This document shows positions 22,545-34,483 of a stretch of DNA of 64,000 nucleotides, in pieces. The first letter of the stretch is position 1. Each line of letters opens with the position of its first letter. Origin of the DNA: Atherix ibis (taxonomy: Eukaryota > Arthropoda > Insecta > Diptera > Athericidae). The notes beneath the pieces are model-generated. The model was not told where the DNA came from. It worked only from the letters and a program-made list of their open reading frames with translations, and made no database searches. Both the position numbers and the translations under genes were made by a program. The stretch is from positions 2,689,811 through 2,753,810 of the forward strand of contig OY282605.1 in assembly GCA_958298945.1 (NCBI GenBank), written 5' to 3'.

Positions 22545-23560
22545 ATTAAAACCCCTTAACGGTGTACCGGCACTGTTCAACGTAGTGTTTTGTTGTCATA
22601 CGCCGCGCTCACTTGAATGCGAAAGACCGGCTCAAAACAAAATCATCAATTGCAGTGAATATTAGCGCTCAACGCGAAGAAAGTTTCTCTCTCTTTTATG
22701 CCCTTTTTTATGTTTGGAAATAAAAATATAGTGCTATGCCGTTTTCACATTATACCATTAAAAACTCTTGATCACGTTACCATTTGATCCAGATTCTCTC
22801 TTTACAAAGCCTTCTATCCCAATTGAGAGAACTATGTAAATTTTTAGTTTCATTTAGCAGCTGCAAAGTCTTCCAAACGACGCGGTGCTTGTGCACATAC
22901 TGTACTGCTGCTCTTGCTATGGTAACGCAAGCACTGACGTTAACAGAACGCTCGCAAATTCGGTAGAATATTATCTCTTAGCTTCTCTTTTACTGCCGTG
23001 CTCTATTAAAAATCGCTCTGAGAGTCAGGAAGAATAAAGTCGAGAGGTAAAAGAAAGCCGGGCAGACAACAGACCCGAGAATGAGAAGAAGAACACAACA
23101 GAACAACAATTGAGAATATTATTACTTGAAGTTGATTAATTTTGTTGTTGTGCATTGCGCTCTGTTGTTCGTTTCAATTGTGATTCTTGAGTACATGAAC
23201 TGCGGTACTTAACAAAGCAAAACAAAAACAAGAATTCAATAAAAAAAAAACGAATCAACTTCAAAAAGGGAAATGGCAAAGAAAAAAGAGCAAAAACCTA
23301 ACTAAGCTCTCATGTTTTAACTCTTTTACTCGTTTGTCAATTGAAAAGGAACGAAAATGCATTCGCGCTCCCGCTTAGAGCAGCAGCAGATAGAGGTTCT
23401 CGTTTCGTTGAGGATGATTTTGATCGTCAGTTCGAAGTTGAGTTGGGAAAATATTCTGTGTGTTGTGTCAGTTTGAGGTGTTTTTTTCGCTGACAAACTT
23501 CCTGTCTGCACTGCTGAACGGTCAGCATTTACACAATCGGGGAGCAAATTTATTACAAGA
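22545..23560 (+). promoter_or_regulatory. Candidate promoter / 5' UTR island upstream of the spectraplakin exon
   Basis: This ~1 kb block is clearly less AT-rich than both flanks and has CpG-containing stretches (22560-22680, 22860-23110, 23330-23560). A 40-codon plus frame from the ATG at 23357 (MHSRSRLEQQQIEVLVSLR...) and other short frames are present, but none matches a known protein. Such islands in fly introns often hold alternative promoters and UTR exons. It lies about 4 kb upstream of the exon at 27601 on the same strand. This is inference from composition. Confidence 0.35.
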
Positions 23561-24354
23561 GATATTATTTTTCAAACATATTCAGGTTAATTATATAATA
23601 AAAATAATAATAATATACGACGTTTTATTATTATTAGAAAATTATACCTATTTTTTTTTACAATATTTTATTATAAATATTGTGTAGAAGTAGTAACGCG
23701 TCAAAATTTTTTCCCCTTTTATATTCAAAAAATATTTTTATTGCAATCGATTTTGTAATAGAAATATTCATTAAATTGCAATTATTTTTGTTTTGGTGAA
23801 ATAAATATAAAATAATAGAATTTAATTGAAAAAAACAGTTTTTTTTTACTATTGCTCTGATAGTACACATAAAAGTGTTGTGTAAACAGAATAAAGCCAG
23901 AAGAAAAAACAACAATTAAATAATATAAGAAGTGCATCTTTATACAGAAAATATGTGCAAATTATGTGAAAAATTTAATAATAATGATAATAAGTTCTAA
24001 ACAAGTGCAAGTGTTATGATAACAATTAGTTGCAATTGCATATGATTGGTTCTAATTTTAATTCAATTCAAAATTGAATGTGACTCCGACTCAATTTTAC
24101 TAAAAACAATTGAAATAAAAATAAAATTTATATCACAAATTATACAATATATTGTAAATTAAATTTAAAAAAAATAGTAATGTGCAGGGAATATAATATT
24201 TTTCATCTTCGCTCTTTAAAAAAATTTCGAATATTCTTATTTTAAATAGTATCAAAAGAAGACCGAATTAAACTTGTTTTTAAGTGACAGATTTTAAAAA
24301 AAAAAAATATTAGTTTTCGTTCAATATTTATTTTCCATTCAATAATGACTGACA

Positions 24355-24550
24355 GATATTTTTTGACAGCTTAACATCGCGACGAATCCTTCTTTGCTTT
24401 TCTTTGCATGAGAATCCGACCCCAAACGGAGTGCGCAGTGTATCGAAGCAAGAAAGAATTTGTATCCTAAACGAGTCTTTCTCGTTCTGTTTCGTTGTGC
24501 TGTTTATTTATTGACAAACAGGAAAACGTGTGCGCATCCCAAGAAATGTC
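24355..24550. promoter_or_regulatory. Small less AT-rich island, possible promoter or enhancer
   Basis: About 190 bases of mixed composition (CATCGCGACGAATCC, GAGTGCGCAGTGTATCG) stand out from surrounding DNA of very high AT content. No coding frame or clear core-promoter motif was found. Confidence 0.25.
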
Positions 24551-24779
24551 AAAAACTTTTCCTTCAATGAAACGAAACGGAAAAAATCTTTATTTTAAAA
24601 GTTATTTTTAATCAATTAAATTTATAGGAAATATGAGGTTTTTTTTTATTGTTGAAATAAATTATAATATATAAAATAGAAAAAAAATCCCTTGAGAGAA
24701 TTTAATAAATTGATTGTGTTATTAAAAAGTTAAAAGTTTCTTATGGAAATTGTGCTTTGTTGAAACTCAGACATTGTTG

Positions 24780-27060
24780 TTGACTCATGACAATTAAGAA
24801 AATTTATACAAACTTTTGCAATTCAAGTTTTCCCCCTTCTTACTTGAAATACTTTATTAAGAATTTTCTTCCTTCCAAAAATATTTTATTTAAGAAAAAT
24901 CGCTTATTTAATTATTCTTTTCCATATATTTCAATAAAAAAAAATTTTTTTTTAAATTTTTTAACAGAATTGTTTGTTTTTTTAGCGAAAAAATTTACTA
25001 AAAAATTCAATTAATTTTTTTTTTGTTAAATTCCATAAGAAAATCTACCTTTTTCAGTTTTATTAACAAAATTTTCCATTTCTCACATATAAATTTTAAT
25101 AAGAATTAATTTTTTACAATTTTGTTTTCACAATTATTTAACCAAATAAATTTTATTTTTTTTAATTCTTTTAATAACAAAAAGTTTCTATTTAAAAAAT
25201 CTGTTAATAAAAAATAATTTTTTTAAAATTGTTTTTAAGTATGAAAATACCAGTTTAAAAAATATCAACAAAAATGCATTTTTCCTAAAGATTTTAAGAG
25301 AAACTTCGTTTTTTTACCAAATTTTTAAACTTAAAATCCCTTTTTTAAGTGTTTTCAACAAAAATTTATCAAAAAAAAGCAATTCTAGTTTTTTAAAGCA
25401 ATTTTAATTCTTTTAAAAATTTTAATTTGTTAAAAAATAATCAAAAAAAATTCGTAAGGAATTTCTCAAATTTCTTTAAGAAAAATATTCAGTTTTTGCC
25501 AATTTTTTTTACAAAAAATCTTTTTTTTTAAATTTTTGTGGTTTAATTTTTTACGAAAATAATCTAAAAAATTAGTATTTTTAAAAGTGTTTTAAACTGA
25601 AATATTCAATCTTTCCAAAAAAAATATTTAATAAAATCTCACGTTTTTAACAGTTTTTTAACAATGATTTTTTTTTAAGTATAAAAATTGACCACGCGAG
25701 CTTTTATCTAAAATTGTCTTTTTTCAAAAATATTTAAAAAAATTTTATAAGTTTTTAAGTATGAAAATACCAGTTTTTTTTAAAAAAACAACAAAAATTC
25801 ATGTTTTCCAAAAATTTTAAGAGAAAATTGCTTTTTTTTACTAAATTTTTAAACTTAAAATGCGTTTTTTTAACAATTTTTTCAACAAAAATTTTAATTC
25901 TTGTAATAATTTAATTTGTTAGAAAAAAATCAAAAAAATTTCGCAGTAATCCGTATTTCTAAAAATGTTTTTAACTGAAATATTCAATCTAAAAAAAAAT
26001 TCTTTTTGAAAATCATTCAATAATAAATAGTTCGTTTGCGTATAATTACGGAAAATACCAGTTTTGGAAATAAAAAAAAATCAACAAAAATGCGGGTTTC
26101 TCAAATTTCTTTAAGAAAAACTTTCAAGTTTGCCAATTTTTAAAATTCACCTTTTTAAAAAAATTTTAACAAATATTTTTTTTTTAAAGTATAAAAATTG
26201 ACTTTTTAAAGTATAAAAATTGATCTAAAATTGTCTTTTTTCGAAAATATTTAAGAAAATTTTTTTTGGTAATAGTTAACATGAAAATAACGGTATTTAA
26301 AATAAAAAAAAATTAACAAAAATGCAAATTTCCCAAAGATTTTAAGAGAAACTTTCTTTTTTTTAACAAATTTTTAAACTTTTTTAACAGTTTTTTTAAG
26401 CAATTTTAATTCTTTTAAATAGTTTAATTTGTTAGAAAATATTAAAAAAAATTTCACAAAAATCAGTATTTCTAAAAATGTTTTTAACTGAAATATTTAA
26501 TCTTTCGTAAAAATATTCAGTAAAATTTTGTTTTTTTAAATGAAAATAAAATATATGTCTTTTCAAAAATACCGGTTTTTAAATAAAAAAATTGAACAAA
26601 AATGCGTGTTTTTTTTAAAAATTCTGTGAAGGAAATTTCCGGTTTTTGCCAATTTTTTTGACAAAAATCTGTTTTTTTTTAATTTTTAAACGGTGCAGTT
26701 TATTTTGGAAAATATTAAAAAAAATTCACAAAAGTTAATTTTTTAAGTGTTAATACCGAAAATAAAAAATTCAACAAAAATGCAGGTTTCTCAAATTTTG
26801 TTAAGGAAAAATAGTCGTTTGCCATTTTTAAAAAAAAAAAATTTTAAATGGTTTAAATTCTTACGATACTAATAAAAAAAAGCAGTATTTCCAAAAGTGT
26901 TCTAAACTGAAATATCCAATCTTTCCAAAAAAAAAATATTCAACAAAAATTCGGTTAAAAAATTATAAAAATTGGCCACACAAATTTTTATCTAAACTTC
27001 CGTTTTTTTCGAAAGTCTTTTTAATTATTTTATTGAAAAAAAATAAAATTATTTACTAAA
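24780..27060. repeat. 2.3 kb hyper-AT degenerate repeat field
   Basis: Phrases recur with drift: ATGAAAATACCAGTTT at about 25240 and 25757, with variants at 26050, 26283 and 26565; AACTGAAATATTCAATCT at about 25597, 25973, 26487 and 26908; and CAACAAAAATGC at about 25268, 26083, 26316, 26592 and 26772. Spacing is roughly 250-520 bases, so this looks like a decayed tandem array of units of a few hundred bases. It has essentially no coding potential; the open frames are K/N/F/L homopolymer products. Confidence 0.6.
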
Positions 27061-27600
27061 TTAATCTCTTACAGATATTTTCTTTATCTTTTATTATTAT
27101 TTTTATTAAATTTAAAAATAAATAAATAAATGAAAGTTTTCAAATAACTAAAGACACTTATTATAAAAAAAAGCCATTTTATAATAAAATTAGAATAAAA
27201 TTATAAAAAAAGGAGAAAAAAAATAAATAAAGTGAAAAGTTTTTTTAAAAATTAAAAATTACCAATTATCAATTAGAATAAATAAATTAGTTTATATTTA
27301 TTGTACTATAATTAACTAAAATGATATTATTTTGAATAATGTGAGAGAATGCATAAGTATTTCTGGTGCAATAGACATGATGCTTTTGCACCACCAAAAA
27401 CTGTTTGTATTTTTTATAATACAAAACAAGCAAGGACTATTATTTCATAAATTGTTAATAATTTAATAAAATTTTATTTCTAAAAGAAAACATAAAAGAA
27501 ATAATTACAAAAAAAAAAAAAATAAAGAGAATAATTGGTAAAAAAGGGAAAAAAGGAAAAATTTCCTACTATTTTTATGTTCTTCCACAAAGAAGACTAG

Positions 27601-27722
27601 ACGCAACCACCAGCTTCCAGAAATGATGATGGATCGGGAAAGTCTTAGTGAGTGGGCCAAGGATAAGCCACTTAGTATACTACAACTGGATCCAGCCGAT
27701 CGTGCTGTCTTAAGAATAGCAG
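27601..27722 (+). CDS. shot: Internal coding exon of a spectraplakin (short stop / MACF1 orthologue), just upstream of the CH domains
   Basis: Between a probable acceptor (GACTAG at 27595-27600) and a strong donor (GTAAGC at 27723) the frame reads RNHQLPEMMMDRESLSEWA, then KDKPLSILQLDPADRAVLRIA, ending in phase 1. Vertebrate MACF1 has LDPAERAVVRVADERD immediately before the first calponin-homology domain. A next exon starting AT GAG CGA would continue the expected D-E-R-D here. Spectraplakins are giant cytolinkers joining F-actin (N-terminal CH pair) to microtubules. The acceptor choice is the least certain part; CACAAAG at about 27591 would keep the same frame. The three ATGs at 27623-27631 could start translation in transcripts beginning nearby. 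No other CH-domain exon occurs downstream in the window, so the gene continues past base 64000. The N-terminal exons are probably among the unassigned islands upstream. Confidence 0.82.
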
Positions 27723-28370
27723 GTAAGCTTAACTATTTTTCTAATGGAGGCTGTTAAGTAACAATAAATAAATAAATAAAAAATTGAGATTTTTTTAGTC
27801 TAGAAAATAAAAGGGGAAATTTGGAAATTAGAAAAAAGAAATGTTTAAATCTTTTTTATAATTTTAATTTATTTTAAATAATTTTTTGAGTAAAAAAAAA
27901 ATAATTTATCATAAAAAACAAAATTGGCAAATTAAAAATTCACCAACTTTGAATTTACTAAAGATTTTTTCCCCTCTATTAAATTTTCTGTTAATAAAAA
28001 TTTAAAAAAATTATTTATAAGATTTTGTTAAAAAAAAAAGAAAAAAATTGTAACCTTCAAAATAGTTGGAATATGATCGAAATTAATACGAAATTGAATC
28101 GATTCGATCGAATAAATTTTTGTTCACACTTTCGATTAGTGGTGAAAAAATCAAAAAAAAAAAACAAATAATTTACATAATAAAATATTCTTTTAGATAA
28201 ACTATATTCGATCGTTTGGCGTTATTGTAAATAAAAAAATCACCGTCATTTTAGTAGCTTACCTACTACTACTACGGTTTTAATTAGGCTACTTTTACTA
28301 ATTGGTTAATCGTGTTTATTATTCGCAAATTCTTCTCTTAAATTTGTGATGAAATTTGAATGTGCTTTGT
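27723..28370. other. Intron start, AT-rich non-coding
   Basis: It directly follows the donor of the spectraplakin exon. No further exon was recognised in these ~650 bases. Confidence 0.5.
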
Positions 28371-28374
28371 GAGA

Positions 28375-28860
28375 GCATGAAAAAAAGAGAAAAATTACGA
28401 ATGCCAAAAGAACGACGGAATTTCAAAACTGGCAATATGCAAAATGCATTCACTCACACTCTTTGTCAGGTAATTTTTTGTTGCTCTTTTTTTGGTCGAT
28501 GACTTACATATCTGCGCTCAAAATCACTGTTCACATTTATTTAGCGAATGAATGGAAATGAATCATTCGCCGTCAAAGCTGAAGAAATCCGCAGTGTTTA
28601 TGTGATACCGCCGAACAACACGAATCGTCATCGCAATGCTAACACGTCTTACTGACTTTGTGACCGACCAGAAATGTTATTTTTTTTTGGACTGATGCCA
28701 TACTTCTTTGACGATGTTCTTTGTGGACGTGGGGTTGTCGTTAAATTTGTCAACAATAAAATTCTCCAAACTAAGCCAATAGTCCTAAAATGTGTCACAT
28801 TGTGTACTTTTCGGTCGATAAGTCAGTCATCATCAAAAACACCGTTTCATCACTAAAAAA
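28375..28860. other. Less AT-rich island, unassigned
   Basis: Composition resembles promoter or UTR DNA. It has a donor-like TTTGTCAG followed by GTAATT at about 28470, after a short frame MHSLTLFV. A 60-codon frame at 28674-28856 has no recognisable features. It may be a further alternative first exon of the surrounding gene; evidence is weak. Confidence 0.25.
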
Positions 28861-29334
28861 GAACAAAAATTTCTAATTTTTGATGGTTTCTTATAGGAAA
28901 TTTTTGATTCACAAAACAAATTTTATGCATTGAAATTTAATGCGTTCATAGTATTGTGAACTATATAGGACCTGAGTTTTCTCTGTTGTTATTTTTTAGG
29001 TTGGGTAAGTCGCAAAAGCAAAAAGTGGCAGTATTTCTATAGCTACAAGGGTTAAAATTTAGTAGTCCAATAAATTGAATTTCCTCTAACTCGAAGTCTG
29101 AATGAGAAAATATTTGTATACGCTTCCGAATCGACAGTTGAGCGCGTCTGGTTTGATTCAAAATCGACAGTAGCGCGCGTCTAGCTTATTGGAATCTTAA
29201 CAGCAATAACAGCTGTGCTGCGCAACAAATTCGTAACAATCCGAACTTAAGTGGTCTGCACGCGATGCTATTTTTCCTTCTACATTCGCGACTTGTTTTC
29301 AGGCTGGCTGCGGTGGTTGATTGTGTGGTGGTTT

Positions 29335-30495
29335 AAACTTTCTTAAAGTTGGATTTCTAGCTGTGAACAAATGCTCATATAACCACGTGACAAAACATTA
29401 GCTGTCTTCCATTGGGAGAATTTTGCCACTCACAACAAGTACTTCTAGCTACTCGCAGCTACTCTAGCTAATACAAATGAGTAGATCGCATAAGTAGTTA
29501 CGCATACAATTTACGCTAGGGGGATTTTAGTTCCCAAAATGAAAATAGATGGCTTAGCATGTTCGTTGGTTGTGTTGAAGTGAATTTATCTAATTCAAAG
29601 GTTGTACGAAACACATTCACTTCACTTCACGTTGACAAGCTGAATAAACTCAGTATTGTTGTTGACTATTTTGAGGTTATATTTTACTTCTGTCACTAAA
29701 TTTTGCGTTCCATTAGGCTTCTACTCCCAAGTACTTGTGAGTAGCAAAATTTTCCCATGAAAGGCAGCTAATGTGTTCTCGTTAAAAGTACGAATTAAAA
29801 TTTGCCGTAGTAGAAAAATAGTACAAAAAATAGTACCGCTTCCATTTCTGAAATCTTGCTTCGAAAGAATAATAATTTCTAGCATCGCATGCACAACGGT
29901 AGCAAGCAAAAAAAGAAGCTCGAAAAATATAATCGTGTAAAGCGGGCTTTATTGCCTTGATTTTGTGATAGTTTTTATGCATGTTGGCTTCAGACGATGC
30001 TTTTTTTAAAAGTTGGATTTTTAGCTGTGAACAAATGCTCATATAACCACGTGACAAGATAATATTTTCTTTTTGATTCTCGTTAAAAGTACGAATTAAA
30101 AACATTCGTAGTAGCAATAATAGACCTGCTTCTGTTTCTGAAATCTTGCTTCGACAGTAGTAGCAGTGACATAATATCTAGCATCGCAGCCAGCACGGTA
30201 GCAAGCACGAAAAGAAGCAGGAATCAAAAATAATCGTGTGAAGCGGGGTTTATTGCCTTGATTTTGTGATAGTTTTTATGCATGTTGGCTTCAAACGATG
30301 CTTTTTTTAAGTTGGATGTTTAGCTGTGAACAAATGCTCATATAACCACGTGACAAGATAATATTTTGTCGTTGGTTCTCGTTAAAAGTAGTAGCAGTGA
30401 CGTATTTTCTAGCATCGCAGCCAGCACGGTAGCAAGCAAGAAAAGAAGCTCGATAAATATAGTCGTATGAAGCGGGTTTTATTGCCTATTAAAGT
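29335..30495. repeat. ~300-bp tandem repeat, about 2.5 copies plus a detached fragment
   Basis: CTCGTTAAAAGTACGAATTA occurs at about 29779 and 30080, and its first half again near 30378 (period ~300). AGCTGTGAACAAATGCTCAT, continuing into ATAACCACGTGACAA, occurs at about 29355, 30022 and 30322. Other shared landmarks are TTGCTTCGA, TCTAGCATCGCA, ACGGTAGCAAGCA, GAAGCGGG and TTATTGCCTTGATTTTGTGA. Each unit carries the E-box CACGTG. The part at 29335-29400 is separated from the rest by about 380 bases of other sequence. Confidence 0.8.
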
Positions 30496-30499
30496 TTTT

Positions 30500-32040
30500 G
30501 ATTAATTTTGATCAATTTTTTTTACTTGTCACTCAAACCATTTCATACTCTACTCCGGTAATACCGAGCTTCTGACATTCGATAATACATGGTGACTACA
30601 GAAAGACAATAAACGAAAAATAACTCACTGAAGAGTCTGCTGGGATTGGATCTTTTATGGAAATATTTATACATCAAGTTTCAGAATCTTCTGAAGCGTT
30701 GTTCTGGTCGAGCTCTTTCAAACAGGCGATTATGTTTCACTGGAATAAAAAAATTCAATGATTTTTACTCGCTGTTGGACATCATACGTAGCCAGTTTAA
30801 TATTAATGGATGCTTGGCCAAATTGTATAGGCAATGACTTTCCAGTCCAAATGATTACTCATTCGATGACTCTAATATCGATTCTAAAAAGTCACGTGAC
30901 TATGGAATGTCGAACAACGCTATTAAGACAATCACTTTTGGTTGATTTTGTAATCAAAATCTCTGTACTCATTTTTAAAATAGAAATAGGAGGGCATTGT
31001 TTGCTGAGTTAAAGATATTTAAATTTTCTTTTGTGACATCTGTTCTGATTGTTAATAAATTTTATTCTAACGGAGACTCTTGCAGTAAGAACAATATTTT
31101 TTTATATCAAGAAGGAAAAGTTTTTTTTACTGATTATTACTGATTTGTTTTACTTGCCATGAAAATGTACAATTTTTGACACTAACTGACAGCCTGAACG
31201 TATGATTAGTGGGGTTTATTTGAAGCAAAAAAATAAACCTTCCGGAGTAAACGAAAATAAAAATCAAATTAAATAATTTTCTAAATGATCTTTTAAAAAG
31301 AAAAAACTTAATTAAAATAGTTCAATTAATTGTCTTTTCTTATATCAAAGCAGCTCACATTCTAAGTGGTTCTCGCCCAAAGTGTCTTCTCAAAATGTAC
31401 TAATTATAATTATTCTTAAAATTTTAATTTAGATAAGATAAAAAGAACCATTTATGATTATTTATGGCTAATATGATTTTAGTCATGAAATGGGATATGT
31501 CCACAAATTAGGTCAAATTCGTTATGGGGAAGCTAGTTACTGTATGCCAATTGGACAAAATATTTATCTTATGACGTCATAATAAACCAAATGTCGCTTT
31601 TGTAAATAAGAGTAAAAAAAACTGTCCCCAAATAAGTAGAGTTTTGGCAATTATTCTAGTTCTTCCCATTCATAAGAAAATAATGTGTTTTTTTAACAAT
31701 AAAAATTTATTTATTAAATGAGAAGATATTTCCATTTTTTAGTTTATAGATAATCTGAATTAAATAAAACAACTTTTATTTATAAAAGTTTTTCTTTAAA
31801 TGGAAAAATAAAAAAGTAAATTTATTCAAAAAATATTTAGTATATTTTTATTTTTTCAAACCACTGTTTTTTGGTGGTAATTGAAAATTTAGACTAAACA
31901 TTGGGAATTTTTTTTATTTTTTTTTTCATTTTAAGTTTAAATTGTTGGCTTTTGGAAGAAAATCAAATAATTCCTAAAATAGAATATTTTTCAGTGCGTC
32001 GGAGCAATGGCGGGGGATAGGCTATAATTTCTGAAAAAAT
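30500..32040. other. Non-coding, AT-rich; no gene recognised
   Basis: Two overlapping frames at 30646-31012 read FQNLLKRCSGRALSNRRLCF and similar, without any family I recognise. The composition at 30550-30960 is slightly less AT-rich, so an old transposon fragment is possible. Confidence 0.4.
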
Positions 32041-32920
32041 AATATTAAAAAATACAAAACAGTTTATAACAGTTAAAATTTAGAAACTCATCAAAGAGAA
32101 TTTTTTCATATCATCTAAAAGTATGGGCAATTGTCTATAAATCCCTTTTGCGAACTGCATTATCACGAATTGGCTTAAGAAAATCCCCCTGAACATGATA
32201 ATGCAAATATGAGGGTTCGTGAAAGAGAATTTTTTGTTAAATTATCCCAAAAAAAAGGAAATGTTCTCGAATACTATTCGTTTGGGTTATGAAAATCCCC
32301 CTCAGCATAATAGTGCAATGAGGAAGAAGGGAATATTTTCAACAAAAAAATATTTAAAAAAAAACAAAACAGTTTATAACAGTTAAAATTTGGAAACTCA
32401 TCAAAGAGAACTTTTTCTCAAATCGTCGAAAAGTAGGAGAAATTTTCTAGGAATCCCTTGCGTGAACTGCATTATTATAAATTGGCTTAAGAAAATCCCC
32501 CTGAACATGATTATGCAAGTTTGAGAAGTTGTAAAAAATAATTTTTTTATTAAATTATCCCAAAAAATGGGAATTTTCTCGAATATAATTATGAAAATCC
32601 CCCTGAACATATCAGTGCAGTGAGGGGGAAGGGAATATTTAAAACAAAATATTTTCTAACAATTCCAATTTGAAAAGTAATGGAAATTTTTTTTTTAAAA
32701 CCATCCAAGAAAAAATACGGCGAAATTTTCACGAAATCCCATACATAAACTGCGTTACCATTCGCTGGTTTGAGAAAATCCCCCTAAACATGGTAATGCA
32801 AATTTAAGGAGTCCTGGAAGAGAATTTAAAATAAAACTCTCCAAGCCATACATGAACTGCATTACCATTCGCTGGTTTCAGAAACCCCCTGAACACGATA
32901 ATGCAGTTTCCATAATTTTT
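32040..32920. repeat. ~300-bp tandem repeat (three units) containing hairpin modules
   Basis: Units start at AAAACAGTTTATAACAGTTA, found at about 32056 and 32362, with a diverged third starting near 32640. Each unit holds two cores of the form GAAAATCCCCCTGAACAT (32189, 32301, 32493, 32589, 32774, 32881). Every second core is the loop and 3' side of a hairpin with arms TGCATTATCA / TGATAATGCA. Hairpins lie at 32156-32205, 32468-32516, 32751-32800 and 32858-32905. Confidence 0.8.
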
Positions 32921-32929
32921 CCAAATAAA

Positions 32930-34440
32930 ATTCGCATTCGTGTTATTTAAGAATAAATATTGTACATTCAAATTTTGAAGAATTAAAAAAAAAACACCAA
33001 TTAAAATTTGGTAAATCGTGAGAGATTTTTTTAACTAAAAAAAAGTATTAATTTTTGTTTGGCCAAATGACTCAGAATCAGGGTGTTGAAAACACTAATT
33101 ATGGCACGTTAACTACTGGAAATGACCTTCAAAATCAATTTTATTCCCGCTCAAAAAAAATCAAAATCAATCCCCTCAAAAAAAAAAAAAAAACAAAAAA
33201 CAAATATGAATGAAAAATAATTGTAATAAAAAAAATTGAGATTTAATATTCTTTTGGAATTACTTTTGGAATATTTCAATTTATCCCAAGAGGATTTGCT
33301 CATAAGAAAAATGCTCCATTAAAATTATAAGATAGCAAAAAAAAATTATACAAAATTAAGAGCAAAATTTAAAAATGAAAAAAAAATCTGCAACAAGAAC
33401 ACATAAATCAAGCGTAAATTTATGAATATTTTGTTCAACGTTGCCGTCATGAAAATATGGTCCAAAATTGCGAGAATTGTGGTTTTTGAACGATCGCTAT
33501 TTGCGGCGGCTTAGGAAAAAAAGAATCTTTACTAAGATTAGTCAGTTCAGACATGATGGTTGAGATAAGGTGATGCAGGGACTACAGGAAACTTAGTTTT
33601 ACTAGTAGGAAAAGGTATAAAGTCTAAAAATGTTGAAAATAAGCTGATTTATAGCGTACGAATTATGTTCTGATTCAGCATAAAAACCAAAAATAATCAC
33701 GATTTCCTCTGTTCATTTTTCGGGCTTTTCGGTTCTTAAAAAAAAACAAATTGTAAAAAAAATATTTTTTCTGAGTTTTTTTTCCATTAAAGCCGGAATA
33801 AGCTTAAAACATCTCCAAAAAAAAATAAAAAACTTGGAAAAAAGTCAAATACTCGTAAAAATCTGAATCAGATCGTACTATGCACAGTCATACCATTGAA
33901 GAGCGCGTAATTATTTTGTAATTATTTGTAAAAAAAAAAAAATCTATTCAAACGATTTTGATAAGCTTTATGATTTGTACCTGGAACCAAAAAAATGGTT
34001 GTTTTTATTATATTTTTACGGTTTCTGTGCTAAATATTATGATGGCAAAATGGGGACAAAAAAAGAATTGGGGTTAAGATAAGCGCTGTAGGCCGAGGTG
34101 TGGGCGGGCGGCACTGGACTATCAAGTTCTCGTCATTGACATGGTCCCAATTTTCTTTGTATATTTTAACTCTAAAAATTGATTATTTGGAGACTACTCT
34201 TTTGCTAAGTGATCCCCGTACTTAAATGAAATTTGTTTTACTGTTTTTAAAAAAAAAAAAATAAATCCACATTTCTACACTTAAATCCTATACAAAATCG
34301 TAGAAGAATAAGCCAGAAGATACTTTTTATGTAAGGTGCCTTAGACAAGTGCCATTTAGCGACCTTGAAGAGACTGGTCTGTGGTTCGAAACAGATTAAA
34401 ATATTGTCAGAGATTACAGGGTGCATTTAGAAATGAAGAT
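32930..34440. other. AT-rich non-coding DNA
   Basis: No gene or strong repeat was recognised. Short poly(A) tracts (33177-33196, 33930-33950) are frequent. A slightly GC-richer patch at 34080-34130 has no open frame of note. Confidence 0.5.
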
Positions 34441-34483
34441 TTTGGATTCAGGAGCTTCACAATTTGGTATTCATATAATAATA

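Noticed and set aside
24787..25014. 75-codon frame in the hyper-AT field
   Set aside because: Composed of K, N, F and L from A/T runs; it lies inside a degenerate repeat.
28960..29160. Minus-strand 66-codon frame starting MNQTRRAQLSIRKRIQIF
   Set aside because: No homologue comes to mind, it is short, and there is no promoter or splice context. Kept as unannotated DNA.
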